Part shown: positions 23,081-31,875 of the stretch, piece after piece
Position numbering within the stretch: position 1 is the first letter of the stretch
Layout of the letters: the number at the start of each line of letters is the position of its first letter
Source: an uncultured Lachnospiraceae bacterium
GTDB taxonomy: Bacteria; Bacillota; Clostridia; Lachnospirales; Lachnospiraceae
Reading direction: 5' to 3'
Assembly (NCBI GenBank): GCA_948470755.1
Contig: CAOKPU010000026.1
Coordinates: 1-39,157, forward strand
DNA: 39,157 bases
Made by a program: the position numbers and the translations under genes
Notes under the pieces: generated by a model
The model's database searches: none
Seen by the model: the letters and a program-made list of their open reading frames with translations, nothing else
Told to the model about the DNA's origin: nothing

Positions 23081-24616
23081 TCACAAACTTCTTTTTTGTT
23101 TAATTACCGGTTTCACGCTATATACCTCTTCAAAAAATTCCGCCCTATGGGTAAACATTCCCTTTTCAAGGGTAATATCCTCATTGGTATCCACTGTGAT
23201 CGTCAATATATCGTCTTTTAGTATCGTCTTTACATCTTTAAACTTCTGTTTATGGCTTCTGTCCAGCCCGTTCGCCACCCTGAGGATTGCGGTCAGTTTG
23301 GCAATCTTCAAATAAGATTCCTGATCCAGGGTAGACGCTTTGGCAATATCATAATATTCAAACTCTTCATGATTGAATTTCACCACATTCGCCACGATCT
23401 CCCTCTCCATATGGGACAGCCCTATGATTTCCGTCGCCATAATAATGCTATAAGAGCATTTGCCCAGATTCGCCATGCTGATATACTTGCCGCAGTCATG
23501 CAGCAACGTAGCCAGCCTAAGAAGCAGCCGTTCCCTCTGCCCAAGCCCGTGTACTTTTTTCATACTATCAAAAATGGTCAGGGCAATTTTCTCTAAAGTT
23601 TCCCCTCTCTTTTTGCTGCCCATATAGCGTTTGCTGATATTCTGGGCGCAGGCGATGATATCCTGTTCAAAATCATGTTCCGGCAGCACGATTTTATTTT
23701 CCTGCGCATATTCATAAGCCATGCCGTCGCATAAAGTCATGCCGGGCGCCCAAAGCATCTCGGCATCCATGACTTCGATAATACGCTTTAACAGCACATA
23801 GGATATGTAAAGCAGCTCGATGCTTTCCTGCGGCATGTCAAAGACCCGGGTCAGCTCCTGGGATGTTTTCTCCCCCGCCAGCCTCATAAGCTTCTGAAAA
23901 GCTTTTACTTCAATATGTTCCCCTACTTTTTCCGAAAAATACTCCTTTTGCACCAGCGCGTTTATATAATCATCCACAATAATGATATTCGCGATCTGCC
24001 GGTCCTTCAAGTACAGCTTTTTAAATACGGAAAGCTGGGAGCTTATCATTTCCGTAAGCAGGCCGTCATACTGCGCCTTCCCTACATCCAGATGGCTCAA
24101 AACCTCCCTTAGCCTAAGCACTCCGAGACGCATGTTCTGGGTCGCTACCAGTTTATCTTTATCGAACAGGGATATCTGGATGCTCCCCCCGCCGATATCC
24201 ACAATCGCCGTCCCTTTTTCTATAAACTTATTAAAAGCCTCTCCTTTAAACGCCACGGCCTTATAGCCTAAGAAACGCTGCTCCGAATTGCTGAGCACTT
24301 CCATCTTTATGCCCGTCCTCTGTCGTATCTGGTCTAAGATGATCGCCGTATTTTCCGTTTCGCGGATGGCGCTCGTTCCATAAGCTTTATATTCCGATAC
24401 TTTATATCCTTTCATTATTTTCGCATATTCATTCAGATACCGGCATAATTCATCCACCCTTTCATATGCCATCTTCCCGGTGGCGTATGTTTCCGTCCCA
24501 AGATCGATCCGGTGCCTGACATGATCGATCTCATGCATACCGCTCTTGGGCGATACTTCAAATATCTTCATGGACAATTCAAAAGACCCTACATCAATCG
24601 CCGCAAATGTTTTCAT
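23081..24616 (-). CDS. ppx: Exopolyphosphatase/GppA-family phosphatase with HD domain
   Basis: The 511-residue protein belongs to the Ppx/GppA family, which removes phosphate from polyphosphate or converts pppGpp. It has an actin-like ATPase core (FAAIDVGSFELSMKIFE, GTSAIRET, VDIGGGSIQISLF) and a C-terminal HD-type helical domain with LLHDCGKYI. The first glycine motif reads DVGSFELSMK, slightly unlike the DxGSNSxR usual in the family. It overlaps the DUF815 gene upstream by 23 bp and its TGA overlaps the ATG of a possible ppk start. It should act with ppk to set polyphosphate level. Confidence 0.92.
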   Translation of the reverse strand: MKTFAAIDVGSFELSMKIFEVSPKSGMHEIDHVRHRIDLGTETYATGKMAYERVDELCRYLNEYAKIMKGYKVSEYKAYGTSAIRETENTAIILDQIRQRTGIKMEVLSNSEQRFLGYKAVAFKGEAFNKFIEKGTAIVDIGGGSIQISLFDKDKLVATQNMRLGVLRLREVLSHLDVGKAQYDGLLTEMISSQLSVFKKLYLKDRQIANIIIVDDYINALVQKEYFSEKVGEHIEVKAFQKLMRLAGEKTSQELTRVFDMPQESIELLYISYVLLKRIIEVMDAEMLWAPGMTLCDGMAYEYAQENKIVLPEHDFEQDIIACAQNISKRYMGSKKRGETLEKIALTIFDSMKKVHGLGQRERLLLRLATLLHDCGKYISMANLGKCSYSIIMATEIIGLSHMEREIVANVVKFNHEEFEYYDIAKASTLDQESYLKIAKLTAILRVANGLDRSHKQKFKDVKTILKDDILTITVDTNEDITLEKGMFTHRAEFFEEVYSVKPVIKQKRSL

Positions 24617-25925
24617 TCCATCCCCCGCCTTTCCCTAATAAATAATCAATAAACTGCTGCGCCGTCCGCCCGGAAAGCCCGCCATGGGCTAACTCCCATT
24701 TATTGGCTTCCAGAAGGAGGACGTCTTTTGGCATCTTTATTCCGCATCTTTCCGCTAAGACGCTGACTATTTCCTGAAACTGCCGTTTATCCGGCGCGCA
24801 GAAAAAGATCGTTACGCCGAAACGGGATACCAGGGAAAGTTTTTCCTGCACAGTATCGCTGGAATGGAGCTGATCCCTCCGTCCCTCCTTATCCGCAAAG
24901 GTTTCCTTTATCAGGTGCCTCCTGTTGGAAGTCGCGTATATAAGCACATTTTCCGGCTTCTTTTCCAGCCCGCCTTCAATCACGGCTTTTAAATATTTAT
25001 ACTCGATTTCAAACTCTTCAAAGCTTAAATCATCCATATAAATAATAAATTTATAATTCCGGTTCTTCACCTGGGCAATCACATCGTTCAGATCTTTAAA
25101 TTGATGCTTGTACATTTCTATGATGCGCAGCCCTTTTTCATAATACGCATTGGCAATGGCTTTGATGCTTGAGGACTTGCCCGTTCCCGCATCGCCGAAC
25201 AACAAGCAATTATTGGCCCTCCTTCCCTCCACAAAAGCCTCCGTATTCTCTATCAGCTTCTGCTTTGGGATTTCATAGCCCACCAAGTCATCCAGATGCA
25301 CATGGGCAATATTGCGGATAGGCGTAATATCCACCCCATTCTCATCATGCGCGATGCGGAAGGCTTTATGCAGGCCGAATTTCCCCACCCCATACTCTTT
25401 GTAGAACTCCGTCAGGGTATCCTTCATCTCCTCCGGTGAACGGTTTTTAGAAAAACGCACCGCCAAATCGCAGATCCTTTTTCGTATACGGGTATTATAG
25501 ACTTTGCTTTCCTGCCTGCAGCTATCATAACAAAGCACAAGGCCAAATTCCGGCGCCTCCAGACAATCCGTCATTTCCTTAAAATCATAGTCATACCATT
25601 CCTTAAAGATGGCAATATCATGAAGCGCCGCCTGATTGACCGTTCCCTCCACATTCCCGCGTATCTCACACGCCATGCTGTAGCTGTTTTCGTGATTAAC
25701 CAAAAGATTCGTCAAATAACAATGCCATAAATTACCGTAAAAACCATGACGCCCCGCCATATCCAGGAACTTATGCATACAACTGTATAAAACGTCCCTT
25801 TTTTCCTGCCATCCTTCCCGGGCATCCTTTTTCCGGCAGTAGCCGTTTTCCATCAGCCATACCATATCGGACAAAAGCCCTTCATCTTCAAATCCACGGT
25901 AAACGATCAGTTCCTTTTCCCTCAT
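24594..25925 (-). CDS. DUF815-type AAA ATPase
   Basis: The 443-residue protein has an N-terminal alpha-helical half without a motif I can name and a C-terminal AAA ATPase. The ATPase has Walker A GDAGTGKSS at 244-252, a Walker B-like IIYMDDLSF, a YATSNRRHL sensor-like motif and RRDQLHSSDTVQEKLSL. It fits the ATP-binding DUF815 family (PF05673), whose role is unknown. The last 23 bases overlap ppx, so a link to polyphosphate or stress physiology is possible but unproven. The ribosome site is poor (GGCGGGG). Confidence 0.85.
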   Translation of the reverse strand: MREKELIVYRGFEDEGLLSDMVWLMENGYCRKKDAREGWQEKRDVLYSCMHKFLDMAGRHGFYGNLWHCYLTNLLVNHENSYSMACEIRGNVEGTVNQAALHDIAIFKEWYDYDFKEMTDCLEAPEFGLVLCYDSCRQESKVYNTRIRKRICDLAVRFSKNRSPEEMKDTLTEFYKEYGVGKFGLHKAFRIAHDENGVDITPIRNIAHVHLDDLVGYEIPKQKLIENTEAFVEGRRANNCLLFGDAGTGKSSSIKAIANAYYEKGLRIIEMYKHQFKDLNDVIAQVKNRNYKFIIYMDDLSFEEFEIEYKYLKAVIEGGLEKKPENVLIYATSNRRHLIKETFADKEGRRDQLHSSDTVQEKLSLVSRFGVTIFFCAPDKRQFQEIVSVLAERCGIKMPKDVLLLEANKWELAHGGLSGRTAQQFIDYLLGKGGGWNENICGD

Positions 25926-26001
25926 CTTTTTCCCCGCCTTTTTTTATTTTCAATACCATTCCCGCTTTTCAGCATATAGGCTTTGGGCCGACGCATGTCC
26001 G

Positions 26002-27129
26002 TCAATAATTCCCCAAAATCCTCATATTCCTCGCTTCCTCCCTAAGCCCCCGCAAAGCGTTCTTTACCGCCCCGTCCGCCAGGTTCCCATCAAAATCGAT
26101 GAAAAAACGATATTCCCAGTTCCTGTCCTCGATGGGCCGGCTCTCAATCTTATTCATATTCAGATTGTTATAAATAAAATGAGACAACATATGATATAAC
26201 GAGCCGCTTTCATGGGGCAGTTCAAAGCAAATGCTCACCTTTCCGGCGTCCTTTAAAAATATTTTCCGGTTTGTGACGATAATAAAACGGGTGGAATTCG
26301 TACTGGACTGGTTAATGCCCTTTGCCAGTATTTCCAGCCCATACGTCCCTGCTGCATGTACGCTGGCAATGGCCGCCTGTGTCCTATCCTTATCCTCCGC
26401 CACTTTTCTTGCCGCAAAAGCATTATTATTCATGCCGATTTGCTTCCAGGAAGCATGTTCCTGCAAAAACCTGGCGCTTTGCATCAGCGACTGAGGATGG
26501 GAGTAAACCGTCCTGATATCATCTATCCCCGTTCCCGGCAGCGCCATCAGGCAATGTTCTATTTTTATGATCTGCTCCCCGACAATATAATTTTCAAATT
26601 CCACCAGCATATCATAAATCTCGTTCACAATGCCTGCCGTAGAATTCTCGATTGGAAGCACTCCATAATCCGCACTCCCTTCATCAATGGCAATCATCGC
26701 ATCGCGGAAGGTGTCAACATGGAAACTGTTGACATTTTTCCCGAAATACTGTTCCATAGCCGCCTGCGTATACGCCCCTTCCGCCCCCGGGAACACCACG
26801 CGGGCCTGCTGCGCATCCAGCCCATCTACGCCGATAAAAGGCAGCCTCCCTATGTTCCCTCTTTCCGTCAGCATCTGATACTGCAGTTTCCTGCTCATCG
26901 ACATAATCTGCTCGAACAATTCCCCAATCCCATGGCTGTTAAAACCGTTATGCGTCATGGATTTGACTTTCCTAAGCTTCTCCTCTTCCCGTTCCTTATC
27001 AAAAACCTTTTTCCCCGTTTCCATCTTGTATTCCGCTACCTGTCGGGAAATATCCATCCTCCGCTCATACAGCTCCACAATCTGCCTGTCGATATCGTCA
27101 ATCCGCGCCCTTAAATCCATCAAGTCCAT
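26002..27129 (-). CDS. pheA: Bifunctional chorismate mutase/prephenate dehydratase
   Basis: The 375-residue protein directs chorismate to phenylpyruvate for phenylalanine. Residues 1-90 form an AroQ chorismate mutase (LRARIDDIDRQIVELYERR). Residues about 100-285 are the prephenate dehydratase, with FPGAEGAYTQAA, LPIENSTAG and the NSTRF motif. Residues about 295-375 are the ACT domain with ELPHESGSLY and ESRPIEDRNWEY, the motifs for phenylalanine feedback binding. I chose the ATG at 27129 because AAAGGG precedes it at nine bases; further upstream starts lack a site. No T-box motif is visible in the leader. Confidence 0.94.
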   Translation of the reverse strand: MDLMDLRARIDDIDRQIVELYERRMDISRQVAEYKMETGKKVFDKEREEEKLRKVKSMTHNGFNSHGIGELFEQIMSMSRKLQYQMLTERGNIGRLPFIGVDGLDAQQARVVFPGAEGAYTQAAMEQYFGKNVNSFHVDTFRDAMIAIDEGSADYGVLPIENSTAGIVNEIYDMLVEFENYIVGEQIIKIEHCLMALPGTGIDDIRTVYSHPQSLMQSARFLQEHASWKQIGMNNNAFAARKVAEDKDRTQAAIASVHAAGTYGLEILAKGINQSSTNSTRFIIVTNRKIFLKDAGKVSICFELPHESGSLYHMLSHFIYNNLNMNKIESRPIEDRNWEYRFFIDFDGNLADGAVKNALRGLREEARNMRILGNY

Positions 27130-27182
27130 CTTTCCGGTCCCTTTCATACTGTTTTTCAATTGCCTTTTTACAGTAACGCAAA

Positions 27183-27239
27183 TTTATGCAGGGTTTGTCC
27201 TCTGCATAAATCCGCCAGTTGGAAAATCTATAGATTTTC
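27183..27239. repeat. Two hairpins in the pheA leader region
   Basis: A 9-bp stem TTTATGCAG/CTGCATAAA (27183-27191 with 27202-27210) and a 7-bp stem GAAAATC/GATTTTC with loop TATA (27222-27239) lie upstream of pheA. Neither has a clear T-run on the minus strand. Attenuation is possible but unsupported. Confidence 0.5.
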
Positions 27240-27282
27240 AATCCGATATTTTTAGTTTACTTCATCTTATAACAAAACCCAC

Positions 27283-27311
27283 TTGATAGCAAGTGGATAA
27301 AGGCTTATAAT
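27283..27311 (+). promoter_or_regulatory. Promoter of the DUF5050-like gene
   Basis: TTGATA (27283-27288), a 17-bp spacer and TATAAT (27306-27311) lie 37 bp before the start codon of the plus-strand membrane protein. Confidence 0.75.
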
Positions 27312-27348
27312 TTGATTGAAAAAATTTATTTTATGCGAGGTTAATGCA

Positions 27349-28380
27349 ATGAAAACGAAAACAAAAACAATCATTTTCAGCGTAATAGGAGGCCTTGTCC
27401 TAATTGCAGCCCTCACAATTATGCTGTTCTCCGAAAGAGTGAAGATGAACGAAGGGTACATCACCGGCAATACTGCCGGCAATCTGAATAACGGCGGCCT
27501 TTTCTGCGAATCGGAAGGCGTTATTTATTTTTCCAATCTTTATGACGAAGGCTGCTTGTATTCCATGCTGCCGGATGAAACGGACATCAAAAAGCTGAGT
27601 ACTTCCCATGCCACTTCCATTAACGCGGACTCCAATTACCTGTACTATTATATGGACAGCGCTAAGAAAGGGGAAAGCTATGTACAGCGCAACTATGGCA
27701 TCTTCCGCAGCAAATTGAACGGCAAAGACGTCCAGTGCCTGAAAAGGGGGAACGCCATTACCCTTCAGCTCTGCGGCAACTATCTTTTTTATCAGAATTT
27801 CGACAACAAGAACACAAACGGCACGGAACTTTATAAAATTAAAATCGATAAATCGGAAGACATGCTTGTGGCCGATTATCTTGTCAACCCATCCTGTATT
27901 GTAGACGGGATGATGTATTTTAGCGGCACGCAGGATAACCACTACATCTACTCCTTAAACACAGCCAACCACGCCACCTCCATCGTATGGACGGGGGATA
28001 CCTGGAACCCCATTTACCAGGGCGGTTATTTTTATTATATGGACGTCTCCAACAATTACCGGTTATGCCGCTATTTCCCTGCGGAAAACAAAGTGGAAAC
28101 ACTGACAAAAGACCGGGTGGATGCTTTCAACGTTTATGGGGATTACATCTATTATCAGAAAAATTCCAAGACCGAACCCGCCCTTAAACGTATGTATATT
28201 GACGGCAGCAATGTGGAGACTGTGGCAGAAGGCAATTTTACCAATATCAATATCACCTCCAACTACGTATATTTTACCGCCTTCAATTCCGATACCCCCA
28301 TGTATAAGACGCCGACTTTCGGGCCTGTCATGGTCACTGTTTTTGATGCGGCGGAAAAAGCGGTGGAGGTAAAAGAATAA
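27349..28380 (+). CDS. Membrane-anchored DUF5050-like protein
   Basis: The 343-residue protein starts with a short basic segment (MKTKTK) and one hydrophobic helix (IIFSVIGGLVLIAALTIMLF), so it is probably anchored with its bulk outside the cell. The rest has several repeats of about 40 residues with a pattern like GxYIYYxN or NYLYYYM followed by LYKIKIDK, the beta-propeller-like pattern of DUF5050 proteins. Function is unknown; a role at the surface or in ligand binding is a guess. The ATG at 27349 has GAGG eight bases upstream. It is 44 bp before the CmpB-like gene and likely shares its transcript. Confidence 0.78.
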   Translation: MKTKTKTIIFSVIGGLVLIAALTIMLFSERVKMNEGYITGNTAGNLNNGGLFCESEGVIYFSNLYDEGCLYSMLPDETDIKKLSTSHATSINADSNYLYYYMDSAKKGESYVQRNYGIFRSKLNGKDVQCLKRGNAITLQLCGNYLFYQNFDNKNTNGTELYKIKIDKSEDMLVADYLVNPSCIVDGMMYFSGTQDNHYIYSLNTANHATSIVWTGDTWNPIYQGGYFYYMDVSNNYRLCRYFPAENKVETLTKDRVDAFNVYGDYIYYQKNSKTEPALKRMYIDGSNVETVAEGNFTNINITSNYVYFTAFNSDTPMYKTPTFGPVMVTVFDAAEKAVEVKE

Positions 28381-28424
28381 TCATCTTCTGAATACGGAAA
28401 AGAGAAAATGGGAAGAATATCCCT

Positions 28425-28829
28425 ATGAAAAAAATATTGCATAACTTTATCCATTGCGGCATTCTCGGCTGGTGCCTGGAAATCACATTCACCGCCCTGA
28501 ATTCTTTCCGCCGGAGGGAATTTACTTTAAGCGGGAACACCTCTGTATGGATGTTCCCCATATACGGTATGGCGGCCTTCCTTGCGCCGGCCTGCCGTCT
28601 TGTCAAAAAACGGCATTTTCTAATACGCGGTTTTCTCTACGCGTTTCTCATCTTTACCGGCGAATTTATCACCGGCTCCCTTTTAATGCGCAGGGAGTTA
28701 TGCCCCTGGGACTACGGACATTCCAAATGGAATATTAAAAAAGTCATCCGCCTGGACTATCTGCCCTGCTGGATGATTGCCGGCCTGCTTTTTGAGCGTT
28801 TATTAAAAGAATCGGATGATTCCCTTTGA
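28425..28829 (+). CDS. CmpB-like integral membrane protein (PF06541 type)
   Basis: The 134-residue membrane protein has about three to four hydrophobic segments and motifs of the PF06541 putative transporter family: GILGWCLEITFTAL, VWMFPIYGMAAFLAPA, FLIFTGEFITGSLLMRR and CPWDYG. The longer family member encoded at 33430-34344 shares the W-C-E, PxYG, E-x-x-TG and WDY pattern, so the two are distant paralogs. The biochemical role is not established. The ribosome site is weak, and its place 44 bp after the DUF5050-like gene suggests co-expression. Confidence 0.72.
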   Translation: MKKILHNFIHCGILGWCLEITFTALNSFRRREFTLSGNTSVWMFPIYGMAAFLAPACRLVKKRHFLIRGFLYAFLIFTGEFITGSLLMRRELCPWDYGHSKWNIKKVIRLDYLPCWMIAGLLFERLLKESDDSL

Positions 28830-28851
28830 GGATCTCGCTCCAAAGGGAATC
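28818..28851. terminator. Hairpin between convergent genes
   Basis: An 11-bp stem GATTCCCTTTG/CAAAGGGAATC overlaps the end of the CmpB-like gene. It has no clear T-run on either side, so it is a weak terminator candidate between convergent transcripts. Confidence 0.45.
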
Positions 28852-28868
28852 GCATCCAAAGCCTGCTG

Positions 28869-29249
28869 TTATGAATCGGAATCCGGATCCTCCGGACCAA
28901 GCCCATCGGGCCCGATGTCCAATGTATTCAACGTCCTTCTTTTCCGTCTCGCTTCTTCCGACTCTTTTAATATATAATCCTTAATCTCCTTTGCATTCTT
29001 AATCCGCTCCAGCACCAGTTTCGGGTGCGTCGTATCGCCGGTAAAGCAGACGACCGTACCAAGCCCGAATATCCTCTCCGCCAGCGATATCTGAAGCTCC
29101 ACATCCTGGATTTTATACATATAGCAATTATTTTCGTAAGTTTTTAAAAACCCGCTGTTTATCACCACATCGTCTTCCCTTACGGTATACTTCGTAAATG
29201 TCCACGGTAAACCGAAAAACAACAGCCTTTTCTTTTCTACATATTCCAT
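28869..29249 (-). CDS. Bacterial PH-domain-like protein
   Basis: The 126-residue product resembles bacterial PH (bPH2/YdbT-like) domains: LFFGLPWTFTKYTVREDDVVINSGFLKTYENNCYMYKIQDVELQISLAERIFGLGTV is typical of this beta-sandwich. The family is linked to envelope or multimeric membrane complexes, but the target here is unknown. No membrane helix is obvious. The C-terminal 25 residues are charged and acidic (EESEEARRKRR, PEDPDSDS). The ATG at 29249 is used because AAAGGAG lies 13 bases upstream; the ATG at 29261 is too close to that site. It follows the RNase H gene by 21 bp. Confidence 0.72.
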   Translation of the reverse strand: MEYVEKKRLLFFGLPWTFTKYTVREDDVVINSGFLKTYENNCYMYKIQDVELQISLAERIFGLGTVVCFTGDTTHPKLVLERIKNAKEIKDYILKESEEARRKRRTLNTLDIGPDGLGPEDPDSDS

Positions 29250-29270
29250 CTTGATAACCATACTCCTTTC

Positions 29271-29933
29271 TCACAATTGCTCTTTTTGAATCTTAGGAAT
29301 CCCATTCCCGTTTACCAGCGCCGATTTTGCGAGTCCATCCGCCATATCGTTGTATTTATTGTTTGTGTGGGCGACGATTTTAAAAAAAGAAATCCTGATG
29401 GATTTTTTCCATTCGTTCATGGCCTTCGCATATTTCCCGGCCAATTCGTTTTTCGCTTTCCACTCCCCCTGCACCCATTTTTCAATCCCTGCATAATCAT
29501 ACCTAAGTTCGATCTCCCCATATCCGTTCACGATCGCCCATTTCACAGCGTACATAGCCCCAAGCATCTCCCCGGCTACGTTGCGGATCGCCAATGAGGC
29601 CGGGTTATCCCCATTTCCGGACTTTTGTATGATCTCTCCCGAAGGTAGAAGCAGGATGCAGCCAAAAGAATACTTTTTCAATCGCTCCTCATAACTTCCG
29701 TCCACATAAGCAATCACCTTTGCAGGATGTAATGTAAAATCTTCCTCCCCCGCGCCTTCTTCCGCCCATCCGGCGTCAGCCCCTTCCATATAGCGCCTCG
29801 CCTCTTCCTGCGTTGAAAAGCTCTTATACTCCGCATTGCTGTATCCCCGGACTGCGGACTGGCATTCCGGCCAGCTTCCGAATATCCCTGTCCGAAGCCC
29901 CTTCCTTACTGCGTAAAATTTTTTCTTTGCCAT
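29271..29933 (-). CDS. Ribonuclease H with N-terminal viroplasmin domain
   Basis: The 220-residue protein begins with a viroplasmin-type RNA/DNA hybrid-binding domain (KKFYAVRKGLRTGIFGSWPECQSAVRGYSNAEYKSFSTQEEARRYM). RNase H follows: AYVDGSY with the first Asp, AGEMLGA with the Glu, ELRYDYAGIEKW with the second Asp, and AHTNNKYNDMAD with the last acidic site. It cuts RNA in RNA-DNA hybrids. The arrangement matches eukaryotic RNase H1 and many clostridial enzymes. AAGGAGG precedes the ATG. It has its own promoter (30014-30042) and is probably transcribed with the PH-domain gene. Confidence 0.93.
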   Translation of the reverse strand: MAKKKFYAVRKGLRTGIFGSWPECQSAVRGYSNAEYKSFSTQEEARRYMEGADAGWAEEGAGEEDFTLHPAKVIAYVDGSYEERLKKYSFGCILLLPSGEIIQKSGNGDNPASLAIRNVAGEMLGAMYAVKWAIVNGYGEIELRYDYAGIEKWVQGEWKAKNELAGKYAKAMNEWKKSIRISFFKIVAHTNNKYNDMADGLAKSALVNGNGIPKIQKEQL

Positions 29934-30013
29934 CTAACCTCCTTAACGGAAGGACTTATCATATATCCTTTCCTTTTTCCCGGGAATATAAGATATCATC
30001 CAACCCTGTGTTT

Positions 30014-30042
30014 ATTCTACAACATCTCCTTTCAAAAAACAA
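30014..30042 (-). promoter_or_regulatory. Promoter of the RNase H gene
   Basis: On the minus strand TTGTTT (30037-30042) and TAGAAT (30014-30019) are spaced by 17 bp and lie about 80 bp upstream of the RNase H start. Confidence 0.55.
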
Positions 30043-30128
30043 ATGCTTCCTCTAAAATATATCCTATACCAATTTTTTATCATTCCATTCCGAATCGCTT
30101 CATTTTTCATCGAATCCCTTTTTTCAAG

Positions 30129-30157
30129 TTGAAAGCATCCTCCCGTTATGTTATCAT
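30129..30157 (+). promoter_or_regulatory. Promoter of the nitroreductase gene
   Basis: TTGAAA (30129-30134) and TATCAT (30152-30157) are 17 bp apart. The start codon lies 88 bp further on. The 311-bp gap between the RNase H and nitroreductase genes holds only these two divergent promoters and AT-rich sequence. Confidence 0.55.
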
Positions 30158-30244
30158 AAAGAAAACGTACATAATAACCGTAATTTCAACGCATAACTGC
30201 GACGGGACCGCCATAAAATGACAACAGCCCAAAGGAGGTAAATA

Positions 30245-30784
30245 ATGACAGCAAAAGAATGTATCAAAGGACGTAGAAGCATCCGCAAATTTACGCAGCA
30301 GCCAATCAGCCATTCCCTGCTTGCGCAGATCATTGAAACGGCATCTTATTCCCCCAGTTGGAAAAATACTCAAATTACACGTTATATCGCAGTGGAAGGC
30401 GGATTAAAAGATAAAATCGCCGATGAATGCACCGGTGCGTTCCCGAACAACGGAGCGATCATCAAAGGCGCCCCTATGTTGATTGCCGTAACCGTCGTTA
30501 AAAACAGATGCGGCTATGAAAGGGACGGCTCCTTTACTACAAGAAGAGGGGATTCCTGGCAGATGTTCGACGCCGGCATCGCGTCCCAGTCCTTTTGCCT
30601 CGCCGCTTATGAGCAAGGCATCGGCAGCGTGATCGAAGGCATTTTTGACGATGAAAAGGCCGGCGAACTTCTCGAAATACCGGAAGACAGGGAAGTTGTC
30701 GCCCTCATTCCCATCGGCTACCCTGCGGAAGAACCGGCTGCGCCAAGACGCAAACCGGTAGAAGACTTATTATCTTATAAGTAA
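30245..30784 (+). CDS. Nitroreductase-family flavoprotein
   Basis: The 179-residue product belongs to the FMN-dependent nitroreductase family: GRRSIRKFTQQPIS at the start binds the FMN phosphate, SYSPSWKNTQ forms the next FMN contact, and DAGIASQSFCLAAYEQGIGS and VALIPIGYPAEEP close the fold. Members reduce nitro groups, quinones or other acceptors with NAD(P)H; the natural substrate is unknown. AAAGGAGG sits eight bases before the ATG. It is probably transcribed alone, since a hairpin follows before pyrB. Confidence 0.92.
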   Translation: MTAKECIKGRRSIRKFTQQPISHSLLAQIIETASYSPSWKNTQITRYIAVEGGLKDKIADECTGAFPNNGAIIKGAPMLIAVTVVKNRCGYERDGSFTTRRGDSWQMFDAGIASQSFCLAAYEQGIGSVIEGIFDDEKAGELLEIPEDREVVALIPIGYPAEEPAAPRRKPVEDLLSYK

Positions 30785-30800
30785 ACGGAAAACAAGATGC

Positions 30801-30832
30801 AAATCGGAGAGAAACCCCTTTCTCTTCGATTT
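30801..30832 (+). terminator. Hairpin between nitroreductase and pyrB
   Basis: A 14-bp stem with one G-T pair (AAATCGGAGAGAAA/TTTCTCTTCGATTT, loop CCCC) lies 17 bp after the nitroreductase stop, followed by TGTTAC. It could terminate or attenuate before pyrB, but the T-run is short. No PyrR-binding consensus is visible. Confidence 0.5.
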
Positions 30833-30871
30833 TGTTACGATAACCTGTTATAAAAGAAAGGAATACTCTTC

Positions 30872-31783
30872 ATGAGACATTTAATGAGCCCACTTGATTT
30901 TACCGTGGAAGAACTGGATAAGCTTTTCGATCTTGCCAACGACATCGAAAAGAATATGGAAAAGTACGAAAAAAGCTGCGTAGGGAAAAAACTTGCCACC
31001 TGTTTTTATGAGCCGAGCACAAGGACAAGGCTCAGCTTTGAATCCGCCATGCTGAACTTGGGCGGCAGCGTGATCGGTTTCTCCGACGCAGGATCTTCTT
31101 CCGCCGCCAAAGGCGAAAGCGTATCCGATACCATCCGGGTCATCTCCTGCTTTGCGGACATATGCGCCATGCGCCATCCCAAAGAAGGCGCCCCTATGGT
31201 AGCCGCGGAGAAATCCTCCATCCCGGTCATCAACGCCGGGGACGGCGGGCATCAGCACCCTACCCAGACTTTGACGGATCTGCTGACCATACGCTCCCTC
31301 AAAGGCTCCCTCGGCCACTTTACCATCGGCCTTTGCGGGGATTTAAAATTCGGCCGGACCGTCCATTCCCTTATCAATGCCTTGGTACGTTACCCGGATG
31401 TCCATTTCATCTTTATTTCGCCTCAGGAACTGAAAGTCCCCGATTACATTACTGAGATGTTAAAAGAAAAGGGCATCCCCTATGAAGAGGTCATCCGTTT
31501 AGAAGAAATCATGCCCCGTCTGGATTTCCTATATATGACAAGAGTGCAGAAGGAACGCTTTTTTAATGAAGAGGATTATGTCCGCTTAAAGGATTTTTAC
31601 ATATTAAACAAAGACAAAATGGCGCTGGCAAAAAAAGACATGCTTGTCCTCCATCCGCTTCCCCGGGTAAACGAGATTTCCGTGGAAGTGGACGATGACC
31701 CAAGAGCCGCATATTTCAAGCAGGTGCAGTATGGCGTCTATGTCCGGATGGCCCTCATCCTCACCTTGCTGGAATATGCATAA
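30872..31783 (+). CDS. pyrB: Aspartate carbamoyltransferase, catalytic subunit
   Basis: The 303-residue enzyme makes carbamoyl aspartate from carbamoyl phosphate and aspartate, an early committed step of pyrimidine synthesis. Clear motifs are [14 protein letters not shown] for carbamoyl phosphate, [36 protein letters not shown] and [10 protein letters not shown]. The length is as expected. The ATG at 30872 has AAAGAAAGG upstream. It is followed after 92 bp by pyrI, as in clostridia that keep the allosteric holoenzyme. Confidence 0.96.
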   Translation: MRHLMSPLDFTVEELDKLFDLANDIEKNMEKYEKSCVGKKLATCFYEPSTRTRLSFESAMLNLGGSVIGFSDAGSSSAAKGESVSDTIRVISCFADICAMRHPKEGAPMVAAEKSSIPVINAGDGGHQHPTQTLTDLLTIRSLKGSLGHFTIGLCGDLKFGRTVHSLINALVRYPDVHFIFISPQELKVPDYITEMLKEKGIPYEEVIRLEEIMPRLDFLYMTRVQKERFFNEEDYVRLKDFYILNKDKMALAKKDMLVLHPLPRVNEISVEVDDDPRAAYFKQVQYGVYVRMALILTLLEYA

Positions 31784-31875
31784 AATTGTATTCAGGCCAA
31801 TATCCATCCTATAGCTTTTTATATTCAAAAGCTGACTGCGGAATGGGAATCCGACAAAGGAGGTATACTTATATT

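Noticed and set aside
27130-27315. T-box leader for pheA
   Set aside because: No T-box sequence (TGGNACCGCG-like) or specifier loop was found; only two small hairpins are present.
28818-28851. Strong bidirectional terminator between the CmpB-like and PH-domain genes
   Set aside because: The stem is good but no T-run follows on either strand, so it is listed only as a weak candidate.
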